A stretch of 6,262 bases of DNA from Amylibacter sp. (GCA_027083485.1 JALWOO010000315.1:1-6262), one strand, 5' to 3'; positions 1 to 5,764 are shown, numbered from the stretch's first letter. Made by a program: numbers and translations. The notes: generated from the letters alone by a model not told the origin.

Positions 1-693
1 GAGCTGGTCAATCAGATCGCGCACACCGGACAATTCGATCGTGCCTTCGGAATCGATCACCTCATCGGGTTCCGGCTCCCCCCAATCGCGCCAGGCACGG
101 GTGGCCGGACTTGGGGCTTCCATCAGCAATTCGGGCTTGTCGCCGGTATCATTGGCCACCTGCGCCGCCAGATCGCGCATGTCGGCGATATCGTCATAGA
201 GCGTGTCGCTGTCCACACCTTCACAGGCAGAGCGCATAATCAGGCCAAGCCGCTCGTCCGCCCCGTCCAGCACATCATGCGCCACCGCCAACAGCCGGTC
301 GCGTTCGTCATCGTCACGGATTTTCCGCGCAATGTTCAGGCCGGGCGCATCCGGTGTGACAATGGCATAGCGGCTCTTGAACAGCAGTTTGGTGGTCACC
401 GGCGGGGATTTTGACCGCTCTGCGTGGGTGGCCACTTGAACCATCAGCATTTGGCCGGGCGACAGGCCTTTGGCCTGCTTGAGGAAACCGGTCTGCCCCT
501 GCCCCAGATCCACGGTAACCCCGTGCTGGCCTTTCATCGCGCGCATCACTTTGGCGCGGTAAATGGCCTCTGGCTGCGGGCGCGGATCATCCTGCGGGGC
601 CACAAGCAAATCCTGCAACTGGCCATCCACCACAAGGGCGGCAACCTCGCGGCCCTCTATTTGATCCAGAAAGACCAAGCGTCCTTTTCTCAT
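1..693 (-). CDS. Ribonuclease E/G family protein, N-terminal 231 codons (runs off left edge)
   Basis: Reading the minus strand from ATG at 693 gives an open frame all the way to base 1, so the C-terminus lies outside the window. The protein opens with [20 protein letters not shown]. An S1-like stretch follows at about residues 36-85: [16 protein letters not shown], then [11 protein letters not shown], then [14 protein letters not shown]. Next comes the RNase E/G signature region [20 protein letters not shown] with [14 protein letters not shown] at about residues 100-135. From family knowledge, RNase E/G enzymes are cytoplasmic endoribonucleases that process rRNA and tRNA and start mRNA decay. 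The Rhodobacterales version is short, about 350 aa, and lacks the long scaffold tail of E. coli RNase E. The start codon overlaps the maf stop (ATGA), which implies translational coupling. An AGGGG-type purine run lies just upstream. Catalytic aspartates would lie beyond the edge, so activity cannot be judged here. Family assignment is firm; the choice between RNase E and G is not made. Confidence 0.9.
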   Translation of the reverse strand, partial: MRKGRLVFLDQIEGREVAALVVDGQLQDLLVAPQDDPRPQPEAIYRAKVMRAMKGQHGVTVDLGQGQTGFLKQAKGLSPGQMLMVQVATHAERSKSPPVTTKLLFKSRYAIVTPDAPGLNIARKIRDDDERDRLLAVAHDVLDGADERLGLIMRSACEGVDSDTLYDDIADMRDLAAQVANDTGDKPELLMEAPSPATRAWRDWGEPEPDEVIDSEGTIELSGVRDLIDQL

Positions 694-1268
694 GCCCCTG
701 CCCCTTTGAACAATGGATAACCCGCCCCGCGCAGCAGGTTGGCGGTTTCGGCCAGCGGCAGGCCGACCACATTGGTGTAGGACCCGTTAATGGATGGAAT
801 GAACATGGCACCAAGCCCCTGAATGGCATAGCCACCGGCCTTGCCCTGCCATTCGCCGTTGTCCAGATAGGCCGCGATTTCCTGATCCGACAGGTTTTTT
901 ACCTGCACCGAGGTCACCACATCGCGTTGCCAGATTTTTTCATCCCGGCGCAGCGCCACACCGGTAATCACCCGATGGCGGCGACCAGACAGCAAGCGCA
1001 GGAATTTTTCGGCCTCGGTCACGTCTACAGGCTTGCCCATGATCCGCCGCCCCACGGCCACAACCGTATCGGCACAAAGCACCAGCGCCCCGTCAGGGGC
1101 GGTAACGGCACGCGCCTTTTGCACAGACAAACGCCGCGCATAGGGGCGCGGCAGTTCGTTTTTCAGCGGGGTCTCGTCAATATCGGCGGGGCGCACATCG
1201 TCCGCCACCACACCGATTTGCGCCAGCAACTCCGCTCGGCGCGGGCTGGCGGAACCGAGGATCAGCAT
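690..1268 (-). CDS. maf: Maf family nucleoside triphosphate pyrophosphatase (YhdE-like)
   Basis: The 192-aa product has the full Maf pattern: the N-terminal loop [11 protein letters not shown] (residues 5-15), ADIDETP (28-34), [10 protein letters not shown] (43-52), CADTVVAVG (65-73), GKP (78-80), [10 protein letters not shown] (94-103) and KAGGYAIQG (143-151). Maf proteins hydrolyse non-canonical or excess nucleoside triphosphates to the monophosphate and pyrophosphate in the cytoplasm. They were named for septum-formation inhibition in Bacillus. The Gln150 in YAIQG and the DETP loop resemble the E. coli YhdE branch (dTTP/UTP and modified-U substrates) more than YceF (m7GTP); that is inference from motif memory. 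Length is normal. The start lies 3 bp after the infA stop with no strong Shine-Dalgarno, so translation is probably coupled to infA. The stop overlaps the RNase E/G start. Confidence 0.93.
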   Translation of the reverse strand: MLILGSASPRRAELLAQIGVVADDVRPADIDETPLKNELPRPYARRLSVQKARAVTAPDGALVLCADTVVAVGRRIMGKPVDVTEAEKFLRLLSGRRHRVITGVALRRDEKIWQRDVVTSVQVKNLSDQEIAAYLDNGEWQGKAGGYAIQGLGAMFIPSINGSYTNVVGLPLAETANLLRGAGYPLFKGAGA

Positions 1269-1271
1269 AGG

Positions 1272-1490
1272 TTACTTGTAGCGATAGTTGATGCGCCCTT
1301 TGGACAGATCATAAGGGGTCATTTCGACCTGTACCTTATCACCCGCCAGAACCCGGATCCGGTTCTTGCGCATTTTACCCGCTGTGTGGGCAATGATTTC
1401 ATGGTCATTCTCAAGCTTCACCCGAAATGTCGCATTGGGCAGCAGCTCGACAACGACACCATCGAATTCGAGAAGTTCTTCTTTGGCCAT
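1272..1490 (-). CDS. infA: Translation initiation factor IF-1
   Basis: The 72-aa product starts [20 protein letters not shown] and ends in GRINYRYK, matching bacterial IF-1 across its full length as a single OB-fold S1-type domain. IF-1 binds the A site of the 30S subunit and helps IF-2 and IF-3 select the initiator tRNA. Core elements visible are [23 protein letters not shown] and [18 protein letters not shown]. The frame stays open upstream to 1562, but the family start is the ATG at 1490, preceded by GGAG at 1496-1499 with 5-nt spacing. The 24 extra N-terminal residues of the longer reading resemble no part of IF-1. It heads the infA-maf-RNase E/G operon and has its own upstream promoter. 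Confidence 0.98.
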   Translation of the reverse strand: MAKEELLEFDGVVVELLPNATFRVKLENDHEIIAHTAGKMRKNRIRVLAGDKVQVEMTPYDLSKGRINYRYK

Positions 1491-1518
1491 GGTTGCTCCG
1501 CAATTTGGTTTATAGATC

Positions 1519-1530
1519 GGGGGACTCCCC
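1519..1530 (-). promoter_or_regulatory. Short GC hairpin in the infA leader
   Basis: The minus strand reads GGGGAGTCCCC, a 4-bp G:C stem with a 3-nt loop. It lies about 30 nt upstream of the infA start codon, inside the leader predicted from the TATAAT box at 1583-1588. It could modulate leader folding, but the stem is short and may be chance. Confidence 0.25.
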
Positions 1531-1582
1531 GCGACGCGTGTTACATGAGCCTGAAATGGCAAAAACTCAAGGGGAAAGTGGC

Positions 1583-1611
1583 ATTATACCGGAAACGGGG
1601 CAATTTGTACC
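1583..1611 (-). promoter_or_regulatory. Predicted sigma-70-type promoter of infA operon
   Basis: The minus strand carries a perfect TATAAT at 1583-1588. A weak -35-like GGTACA lies at 1606-1611 with a 17-bp spacer. The predicted transcript would start near 1576, leaving a leader of about 85 nt before the infA ATG. The -35 hexamer falls inside one of two GGTACAAA direct repeats (1604-1611 and 1613-1620), so an activator may compensate for the weak -35. A second possible promoter is TTGAGA with an 18-bp spacer and TACAAA just upstream; it is weaker. Confidence 0.55.
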
Positions 1612-1620
1612 TTTTGTACC
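1604..1620 (-). repeat. Paired 8-bp direct repeat GGTACAAA at infA promoter
   Basis: The minus strand has GGTACAAA twice, with starts 9 bp apart, covering and abutting the -35 position of the infA promoter. The spacing is just under one helical turn, so a dimeric regulator could bind here. No known binding motif is recognised. Confidence 0.6.
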
Positions 1621-1641
1621 CGCCTATTCTCAACAGCTCCT

Positions 1642-1666
1642 TGGCTTTGCAGCGGCAGAAAAGCCA
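1642..1666. repeat. Inverted repeat TGGCTTT/AAAGCCA upstream of infA promoter
   Basis: Perfect 7-bp arms at 1642-1648 and 1660-1666 are separated by 11 nt. The repeat lies between the terminator of the repeat-protein gene and the infA promoter. It is not followed by a T-run on either strand, so it does not look like an intrinsic terminator. A further small inverted repeat, GGCAG-CCCC-CTGCC, is at 1723-1736. Confidence 0.4.
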
Positions 1667-1749
1667 GAGGCAGTCTCCGGCTTTTACTCTACTCAAAACC
1701 ACATCGGGAAAACGAGCATACCGGCAGCCCCCTGCCCCCCCTTGTTATC

Positions 1750-1794
1750 AAAAGAAAGCACAGCTTTCGGTGCAAGTTGCCCTGCACCTGAAAG
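1750..1794 (-). terminator. Predicted intrinsic terminator of the Gly/Ser/Thr repeat-protein gene
   Basis: On the minus strand, just after the stop at 1808-1810, CTTTC-A-GGTGCA pairs with TGCACC-GAAAG around an 8-nt loop. This gives 11 base pairs with one bulged A, at 1764-1794. A T-rich tract (TGCTTTCTTTT) follows down to 1750. The position directly after the gene fits a Rho-independent terminator, although the U-run is interrupted and starts about 5 nt after the stem. Confidence 0.6.
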
Positions 1795-1807
1795 CCGGTA
1801 CACCAGA

Positions 1808-3166
1808 CTAGATAAAGCTGGTTTCGTCCTCGTCTTCGTCCTCCAGAAAATTATCCGCATCCTCAGGCGCATCGTCTTCAGGCATATCCTGGTTCATTAG
1901 CAATCCCAGATCATCATCGCCACTTCCGGCCGTACCACCAGAACCGGAACCACCAGTGCCGCCAGAGCCATTTGTGCCACCCGTTCCGGACCCCGCATCG
2001 GCTTCATCCGATCCTTCAGTCCCACCGGAGCCAGACCCTTCTGTGCCACCAGAGCCAGAGCCGGTAAATCCGGCCCAGCCATTCGCAGCGCTGCCCCCTC
2101 CGACGGTTGCGCCGAAACCGTCCCAGCCGGACCCACTCTCTGCGCCAGAGCCGCTGGCATAGATGACATCATCCTCTTGGTCGTCGTCTTCTGCATCATC
2201 GTCTTCAGGTTCGGAAAAATCAGGCAACCCAAAGTCACGGTCGGCAGTGTCTTTCTCATCCGACCCTGTTGTGCCGCCAGAGCCGGAACCGGACCCGCCT
2301 TCCTCATCCGACCCCTTCGTGCCACCGGAACCGGACCCGTTTTCCTCATCCGATCCCTTCGTGCCACCGGAACCGGACCCGTTTTCCTCATCCGATCCCT
2401 TTGTGCCGCCGGAACCGGACCCGTTTTCCTCATCCGATCCCTTTGTGCCGCCGGAACCGGACCCGTTTTCCTCATCAGACCCGTTTGTGCCGCCGGAACC
2501 GGACCCGTTTTCCTCATCAGACCCGTTTGTGCCGCCGGAACCGGACCCGTTTTCCTCATCAGACCCATTTGTGCCGCCAGAACCGTCAGGATCCTCCGAT
2601 CCTTTCGTGCCCCCAGTGCCGGAACCGGAACCGGCAGTACCCCCAGAGCCGGAGCCATCAGTGCTGCCCCCCGTAAGGGTAGAGGTGAAGGTATCAAGCC
2701 CCACTTTGGGCGGCAGGCCAGGCCCGTTTTGTCCGATCACGGTGAAGTCGCTGATCGAGTAGAAATAGCTGCTTGGGTCAGCAGGGTACGAGATTGAATC
2801 CACACCCGAGAAATGTCCCCAGGCAACGGGGTTCCCGTCCACGTCGCGAAACTCAACGCTGCCGGACAGGCTTCCGTCAACCGGATCGGTTGTCAGGTTG
2901 ATGACATAGGCCGCCCCTGCATTGGATAGATCCAGCACTGTGGTTGTGGATGTGGTGCCTCCCGCAGCGGCTGCCGGATCAATGCCCGGTGCCGTCCCTG
3001 ACAGAGTATCATCATACCACTGGGAAAAACTGTCCCCTTCAACACCACCGTTGTGATACGCAGTTGTGGAACTCGCAAAAGCGCCACCAGACCCGACGGT
3101 TCCGCCAGAACCCGATCCACCTGTACCACCCGACCCTGCGGACACAACATTTATTTGCTTAACCAT
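1808..3166 (-). CDS. Unrecognised acidic low-complexity Gly/Ser/Thr-rich protein with 14-aa tandem repeats
   Basis: The product is 452 aa from ATG at 3166. GAGGT at 3171-3175 sits 4 nt upstream and fixes this start over one 25 codons earlier. I do not recognise the family. A Gly/Ser leader with SGSGGT motifs fills residues 10-29. A compositionally normal, probably beta-rich domain covers about 30-167 (motifs FRDVDGNPVAWGHFSGVDSI and SYFYSISDFTVIG). The 14-aa array GTNGSDEENGSGSG and variants spans about 200-283. An acidic stretch (EPEDDDAEDDDQEDD) and more GSGGT motifs follow, ending in a tail where 17 of 36 residues are Asp or Glu. No cysteine, signal peptide or membrane segment is visible. 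An extended, disordered, possibly Ca2+-binding or exported surface protein is imaginable; no export signal proves it. The opposite strand has shorter Pro-rich frames, but the GSGGT pattern persists across the whole minus frame. Confidence 0.8.
   Translation of the reverse strand: MVKQINVVSAGSGGTGGSGSGGTVGSGGAFASSTTAYHNGGVEGDSFSQWYDDTLSGTAPGIDPAAAAGGTTSTTTVLDLSNAGAAYVINLTTDPVDGSLSGSVEFRDVDGNPVAWGHFSGVDSISYPADPSSYFYSISDFTVIGQNGPGLPPKVGLDTFTSTLTGGSTDGSGSGGTAGSGSGTGGTKGSEDPDGSGGTNGSDEENGSGSGGTNGSDEENGSGSGGTNGSDEENGSGSGGTKGSDEENGSGSGGTKGSDEENGSGSGGTKGSDEENGSGSGGTKGSDEEGGSGSGSGGTTGSDEKDTADRDFGLPDFSEPEDDDAEDDDQEDDVIYASGSGAESGSGWDGFGATVGGGSAANGWAGFTGSGSGGTEGSGSGGTEGSDEADAGSGTGGTNGSGGTGGSGSGGTAGSGDDDLGLLMNQDMPEDDAPEDADNFLEDEDEDETSFI
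2271..2606 (-). repeat. 42-bp tandem repeat array (six full units plus diverged edges)
   Basis: Six exact-length 42-bp units run 2319-2360, 2361-2402, 2403-2444, 2445-2486, 2487-2528 and 2529-2570. They are flanked by a 48-bp variant (2271-2318) and a diverged 36-bp unit (2571-2606). Units 4 and 5 are identical, and the other adjacent pairs differ by one to a few bases. Because 42 is a multiple of three, gain or loss of units keeps the reading frame. Each unit encodes GT(N/K)GSDEENGSGSG. Confidence 0.95.
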
Positions 3167-3188
3167 ATCTACCTCACTATCCAAATAC

Positions 3189-3202
3189 GCTTGCCGGCAA
3201 GC
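3189..3202. promoter_or_regulatory. 14-bp perfect palindrome upstream of the repeat-protein gene
   Basis: GCTTGCCGGCAAGC is fully self-complementary. It lies 23-36 bp upstream of the start codon at 3166, just beyond the ribosome binding site. It could be a repressor operator or a leader hairpin that hides the RBS. No known regulator motif is recognised. Confidence 0.45.
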
Positions 3203-3243
3203 AGGCCCATTTGCGGTACTCTTTACATTGTGCCCCCACACAA

Positions 3244-3265
3244 GCCGCCATCACGCGGCCTTTTT
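3244..3265 (+). terminator. Terminator-shaped hairpin with no upstream gene on its strand
   Basis: The plus strand reads GCCGC-CATCAC-GCGGC followed by CTTTTT, the form of an intrinsic terminator. No plus-strand gene ends upstream, because the flanking gene is transcribed away to the left. It may be the relic of a lost gene, end a small antisense transcript, or act as a hairpin in the minus-strand leader. The stem is only 5 bp. Confidence 0.35.
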
Positions 3266-3309
3266 CATTGCGTCAGTGTCAGCGATAAGAAGTATTACCG
3301 TCAAGTTTT

Positions 3310-3338
3310 ATAGTAAATTTTCAGAAAATTGCCTGCAA
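3310..3338 (-). promoter_or_regulatory. Possible promoter of the repeat-protein gene
   Basis: The minus strand reads TTGCAG (3333-3338), a 17-bp spacer, then TACTAT (3310-3315). The overlapping TATAAA is a second -10 candidate. Transcription would start near 3303 and give a leader of about 137 nt, containing the 3244-3259 stem and the 14-bp palindrome. The region is AT-rich, so chance matches are likely. Confidence 0.3.
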
Positions 3339-3478
3339 AAATCACATATTTGGAAATAGTCTTATCTACTGCCCGCTATTATTTCAGTTTTCGAAACAAA
3401 TACATTTGAAGCCCCCCGAATCACTTATCGGAACAATCACAAACGCCGGTATTTTCTTCCTCAAATTTGCCTCAATGC

Positions 3479-3496
3479 AGGGGTAATATCCCCTTT
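3479..3496. promoter_or_regulatory. AGGGG-TAATAT-CCCCT inverted repeat upstream of the kinase-like gene
   Basis: AGGGG and CCCCT arms flank TAATAT, about 46 bp before the TTG start at 3542. TAATAT could serve as a -10 element for the plus-strand gene, with the arms acting as an operator around it. I find no convincing -35 at 17 bp, so this is tentative. Confidence 0.3.
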
Positions 3497-3541
3497 GAAA
3501 CAACCGTCTTTCCGTGCCGAACACAAATACAAGGTGATCTT

Positions 3542-4564
3542 TTGAGCAAATCCAAAAAGAACAAACGACTGGCCATTATCGTCCAGACAGCCGAACGTTT
3601 TTTTCAGGAACCGGTGCTCAGCGTTACAGCCCCGGGTGGGAAAGGGCGATCCAGTTATCGCCTGAATCTGGCACATCGCTCGGTAATCGGCACCCTGCGC
3701 CCCAATTTCCGGCGCACCCATCTGGAAGCGCATGTGCTGGAACATCTGGGCCAATACAGCAATGATATTCCCCAATGTCTGGGTCTCGTCGAAAATGTTC
3801 TGTTTCAATCAGATGTGGGGGAAAAACGGCTGAATCTGGAAATGCAGCGCGCAGATTTGTCGGGGAAGGTTTCGCTTGCAAATCAGGCTGTTGCCGGAAT
3901 TTACCGGTATCAAAGCGCCGCCAGACGCACCAGGCTGCATGAACGCCTGCCCCATCTGGGGGCCACCCCGCAATGGGTGGCGAAATTCGTCAACTCCGCC
4001 GATGCACTGGCCCCTTACAGCGATCTGGAAACCGTGTCTTTTGACCGAGCCGCCGCCTGCGAAATAATCACACAACCAGGCCGCCAGTTCCTGAAATGGG
4101 ACAGCCGCTCTGGCAATGCGGCTATCGATGCGAGACAAAAATTGCGCTGGTTTGATTTCGAATATGCCGGTTTACGCCACGGTGCCGAGGATTTTGCTTG
4201 GCTAATCGGTGACGAATCCTGGCCCCTGCCGGCACAAACCATGCTGGATATTGTACAGGATAATTTCGACAATAATAACGGCTATAACAAGGAAGAGTAT
4301 TTTGAATATCTGTCTGTTTATGTGACATTCCACAGCATTCAACGCCTGAAACTGATCATCAAAGAAGCAAAGAAACGTGGTTGGCTATCGCGCAAACGTG
4401 TGTTGAAATACGATGATGCCGGTGTGCATCCCCAATTCGCTGCCCATATTTGTAGTGTTGGCCGTTTTTTCGCCCAACGCCACACGGTTACGGCGCCTCT
4501 GACAGCGCATTTCAATGCCGCTCACAGAGTTTTCAGCAACATATTGGCTCAGGCAGCCGCATGA
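3542..4564 (+). CDS. APH/choline-kinase-fold phosphotransferase-like protein with KWD in place of HGD
   Basis: The product is 340 aa if it starts at TTG 3542, preceded by AAGGTG (3531-3536) at 5-nt spacing. No in-frame ATG occurs until residue 101. A glycine-rich loop TAPGGKGRSSYRLNL lies at 29-43. SVIGTLRPN at 48-56 has Arg53 where the strand-3 Lys is expected, and Glu62 could be the helix-C acidic partner. The catalytic loop is KWDSRSGN (185-192): Asp187 and Asn192 keep the D-x4-N spacing of APH kinases, but His-Gly is replaced by Lys-Trp. WFDFEYAGLRHGAEDFAWL (203-221) matches the metal-binding Asp segment with Asp205. The fold family phosphorylates small molecules such as aminoglycosides, choline or sugars; no substrate can be read here. 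No signal peptide is seen. It is divergent from the repeat-protein gene and 117 bp upstream of the cytochrome gene, with no clear terminator between. A drug-resistance role is not supported. Confidence 0.75.
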   Translation: MSKSKKNKRLAIIVQTAERFFQEPVLSVTAPGGKGRSSYRLNLAHRSVIGTLRPNFRRTHLEAHVLEHLGQYSNDIPQCLGLVENVLFQSDVGEKRLNLEMQRADLSGKVSLANQAVAGIYRYQSAARRTRLHERLPHLGATPQWVAKFVNSADALAPYSDLETVSFDRAAACEIITQPGRQFLKWDSRSGNAAIDARQKLRWFDFEYAGLRHGAEDFAWLIGDESWPLPAQTMLDIVQDNFDNNNGYNKEEYFEYLSVYVTFHSIQRLKLIIKEAKKRGWLSRKRVLKYDDAGVHPQFAAHICSVGRFFAQRHTVTAPLTAHFNAAHRVFSNILAQAAA

Positions 4565-4613
4565 CATTACACCGGCAACAAGTCGCACAAGTGTTCCCAA
4601 AACAAGAAACCAC

Positions 4614-4641
4614 TTGAAGTCATATATATATTTCGTATTAC
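4614..4641 (+). promoter_or_regulatory. Possible promoter of the DUF3365 cytochrome gene
   Basis: TTGAAG at 4614-4619, a 16-bp spacer and TATTAC at 4636-4641 resemble a sigma-70 promoter. A later TACTAT at 4654-4659 is an alternative -10. The 4565-4681 gap is AT-rich with a TATATATATA run, which raises the chance of false matches. The gene could also be read through from the kinase-like gene. Confidence 0.35.
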
Positions 4642-4681
4642 ACATTCAAACTTTACTATATATGAAAGGCGAACCGCAGAT

Positions 4682-5254
4682 ATGAAAATATTCATGGTTA
4701 CGACAGCAATCGCAGTCCTTATGGGGGCCGTGACTGTACACGCCCAGGACATCAACGCGCTCAAGGCTGAAGGCAAACAGGTCATCATGCAACTGGGCGG
4801 CTCCCTGAAAAAGGAACTCAAAGCGGCCGTAAAATCCAAGGGCGCACCCCACGCGCTTCAGGTTTGCAACGAACGCGCGCCGGAAATCACCGAAAAGGTC
4901 AACATGGACAGTGGCTGGACCATCGCCCGTTCCAGCCACAAACTGCGCAATTTGGGCAATAGCCCGGACGCCTATACTGCAGCCGCAATCGAGGAATTCC
5001 TTGCCCGTCAGGAAAACGGCGAATCTGCCAAGACCATGGTCAAAGCCGAAATCGTCGAACAGGACGGCCAGAAAGTATTCCGTATGGTCAAAGCCATCCC
5101 GACAGGCAAACAGTGTCTGGCCTGTCATGGCGGTGCCGAGGTTTCCGACGCCGTAGCCGCCCGCATTACCGAGTTGTACCCCGAGGACAAAGCCCGCAAT
5201 TTCAAAGTAGGCGAAATGCGCGGTGTGTTTACCCTGATGAAGGTGCTGAACTAG
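4682..5254 (+). CDS. Periplasmic DUF3365 (Tll0287-like) c-type heme protein
   Basis: The 190-aa product begins with a Sec signal peptide, MKIFMVTTAIAVLMGAVTVHA, with likely cleavage after Ala21. The mature part has VCNERAPEI (61-69) and one c-heme site CLACH (145-149) followed by GG, the layout of DUF3365/Tll0287-like proteins. Heme would be attached in the periplasm by the cytochrome c maturation system. From memory, the cyanobacterial Tll0287 structure has a PAS-like fold and a heme ligated by His and a distant Cys. Cys62 here sits in the matching N-terminal motif and could be that ligand; this is inference. The domain is usually a sensor or redox module, often fused to kinases or cyclases, but stands alone here. 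The start has a weak RBS: AAAGG lies about 12 nt upstream. Physiological role unknown. Confidence 0.88.
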   Translation: MKIFMVTTAIAVLMGAVTVHAQDINALKAEGKQVIMQLGGSLKKELKAAVKSKGAPHALQVCNERAPEITEKVNMDSGWTIARSSHKLRNLGNSPDAYTAAAIEEFLARQENGESAKTMVKAEIVEQDGQKVFRMVKAIPTGKQCLACHGGAEVSDAVAARITELYPEDKARNFKVGEMRGVFTLMKVLN

Positions 5255-5267
5255 AGCTTTGCGAAAT

Positions 5268-5301
5268 AACACACCCGTTTGGACCTAAACGGGTGTGTTT
5301 T
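5268..5301. terminator. Bidirectional terminator between converging cytochrome and LMW-PTP genes
   Basis: AACACACCCGTTT (5268-5280) and AAACGGGTGTGTT (5287-5299) form a perfect 13-bp stem with a 6-nt loop GGACCT. T residues follow on the plus strand (TTTT through 5301) and a broken T-run (TTATTT) follows on the minus strand. It lies 13 bp after the cytochrome stop and 6 bp past the end of the LMW-PTP gene, so it can serve both. Confidence 0.9.
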
Positions 5302-5307
5302 CGCGCC

Positions 5308-5754
5308 CTAAACCACAAACCGCGCCTTGATTTTGGCCTGTAGCTGATCGCGCAGGGCGCGGTAGCGGGCCATTTTGGCTTCGCGGTCGTCCCCGAAACC
5401 GGAGGGGTCCATCATTGGCCAGTATTCGACCTCAAGCGCGTAGTATCGCGTGTATTCCAGCGCGCGGCGTTGGGCGGCGGGGGACAGGGCCACGATCAGA
5501 TCGTAACTGTCCAGATCATCGCCCCATTCCAGCAGATCATCAAAGGATCGCACGCGGTGGCGCGACAGTTCCACCCCGATTTCGCGACAAACGGCGATGG
5601 TGAAACCGTCAATGTCCATATCGCCCTTGACCCCTGCGGATTGCACGAAAATGCTGGTGCCGGCATGTTGTTTCAACAGGCCCTCGGCCATGGGCGAGCG
5701 GATCGAATTATGATCGCAGCAAAACAGCACAGAAGAGGGGTTGGACTTGCCCAT
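5308..5754 (-). CDS. Low-molecular-weight protein tyrosine phosphatase family protein
   Basis: The 148-aa product has the family P-loop near its N-terminus, VLFCCDHNSIRSPMAEGLL. Here C13-DHNSI-R19 is the Cys-x5-Arg phosphate-binding loop, with Cys13 as nucleophile. DPSG at 116-119 supplies the likely general acid Asp116. Such enzymes hydrolyse phosphotyrosine, and relatives with this fold act as arsenate reductases. The loop differs from classical LMW-PTP (C-x-G-N-x-C-R-S): His15 replaces Gly and Ile18 replaces the second Cys. This CDHN form is, from memory, usual for the alphaproteobacterial gene beside infA. Without the second Cys, an ArsC-like disulfide mechanism in this loop is less likely. 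The gene starts 10 bp after UPF0262, with AGGG upstream, so the two are probably co-transcribed. Substrate unknown. Confidence 0.87.
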   Translation of the reverse strand: MGKSNPSSVLFCCDHNSIRSPMAEGLLKQHAGTSIFVQSAGVKGDMDIDGFTIAVCREIGVELSRHRVRSFDDLLEWGDDLDSYDLIVALSPAAQRRALEYTRYYALEVEYWPMMDPSGFGDDREAKMARYRALRDQLQAKIKARFVV

Positions 5755-5764
5755 ACGCCCTGCC

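Noticed and set aside
1723..1741. Possible G-quadruplex in the minus-strand G-runs
   Set aside because: Only two long G-runs are present; a normal four-run quadruplex cannot be built without splitting them. The short GGCAG-GGGG-CTGCC hairpin explains the pattern as well.
927..1811. Plus-strand 294-aa frame antisense to maf and infA
   Set aside because: It is a shadow of two clearly recognised conserved genes and shows no domain.
2271..2606. CRISPR array
   Set aside because: The units are contiguous, near-identical, without spacers, and in frame within a protein gene.
1897..2697. Minus-strand 266-aa frame with MRKTGPVPAAQ repeats
   Set aside because: It is a second-frame reading of the same array; it begins inside the array-coding gene with no separate ribosome site seen.
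2163..2762. Plus-strand 199-aa Pro-rich frame (DPFVPPEPDPFSS repeats), with neighbours at 1956-2162, 2177-2797 and 2269-2676
   Set aside because: These are mirror readings of the minus-strand 42-bp array. The minus frame is longer, has a good ribosome site, keeps GSGGT motifs outside the array and ends at a terminator.
3542..4564. Aminoglycoside-resistance gene
   Set aside because: Only the broad kinase fold is supported; the catalytic triplet differs, and nothing in the context suggests a resistance cassette.
4646..5272. Minus-strand 208-aa frame antisense to the cytochrome gene
   Set aside because: The plus frame carries a signal peptide and CxxCH; the antisense frame shows no motif and extends into the terminator hairpin.
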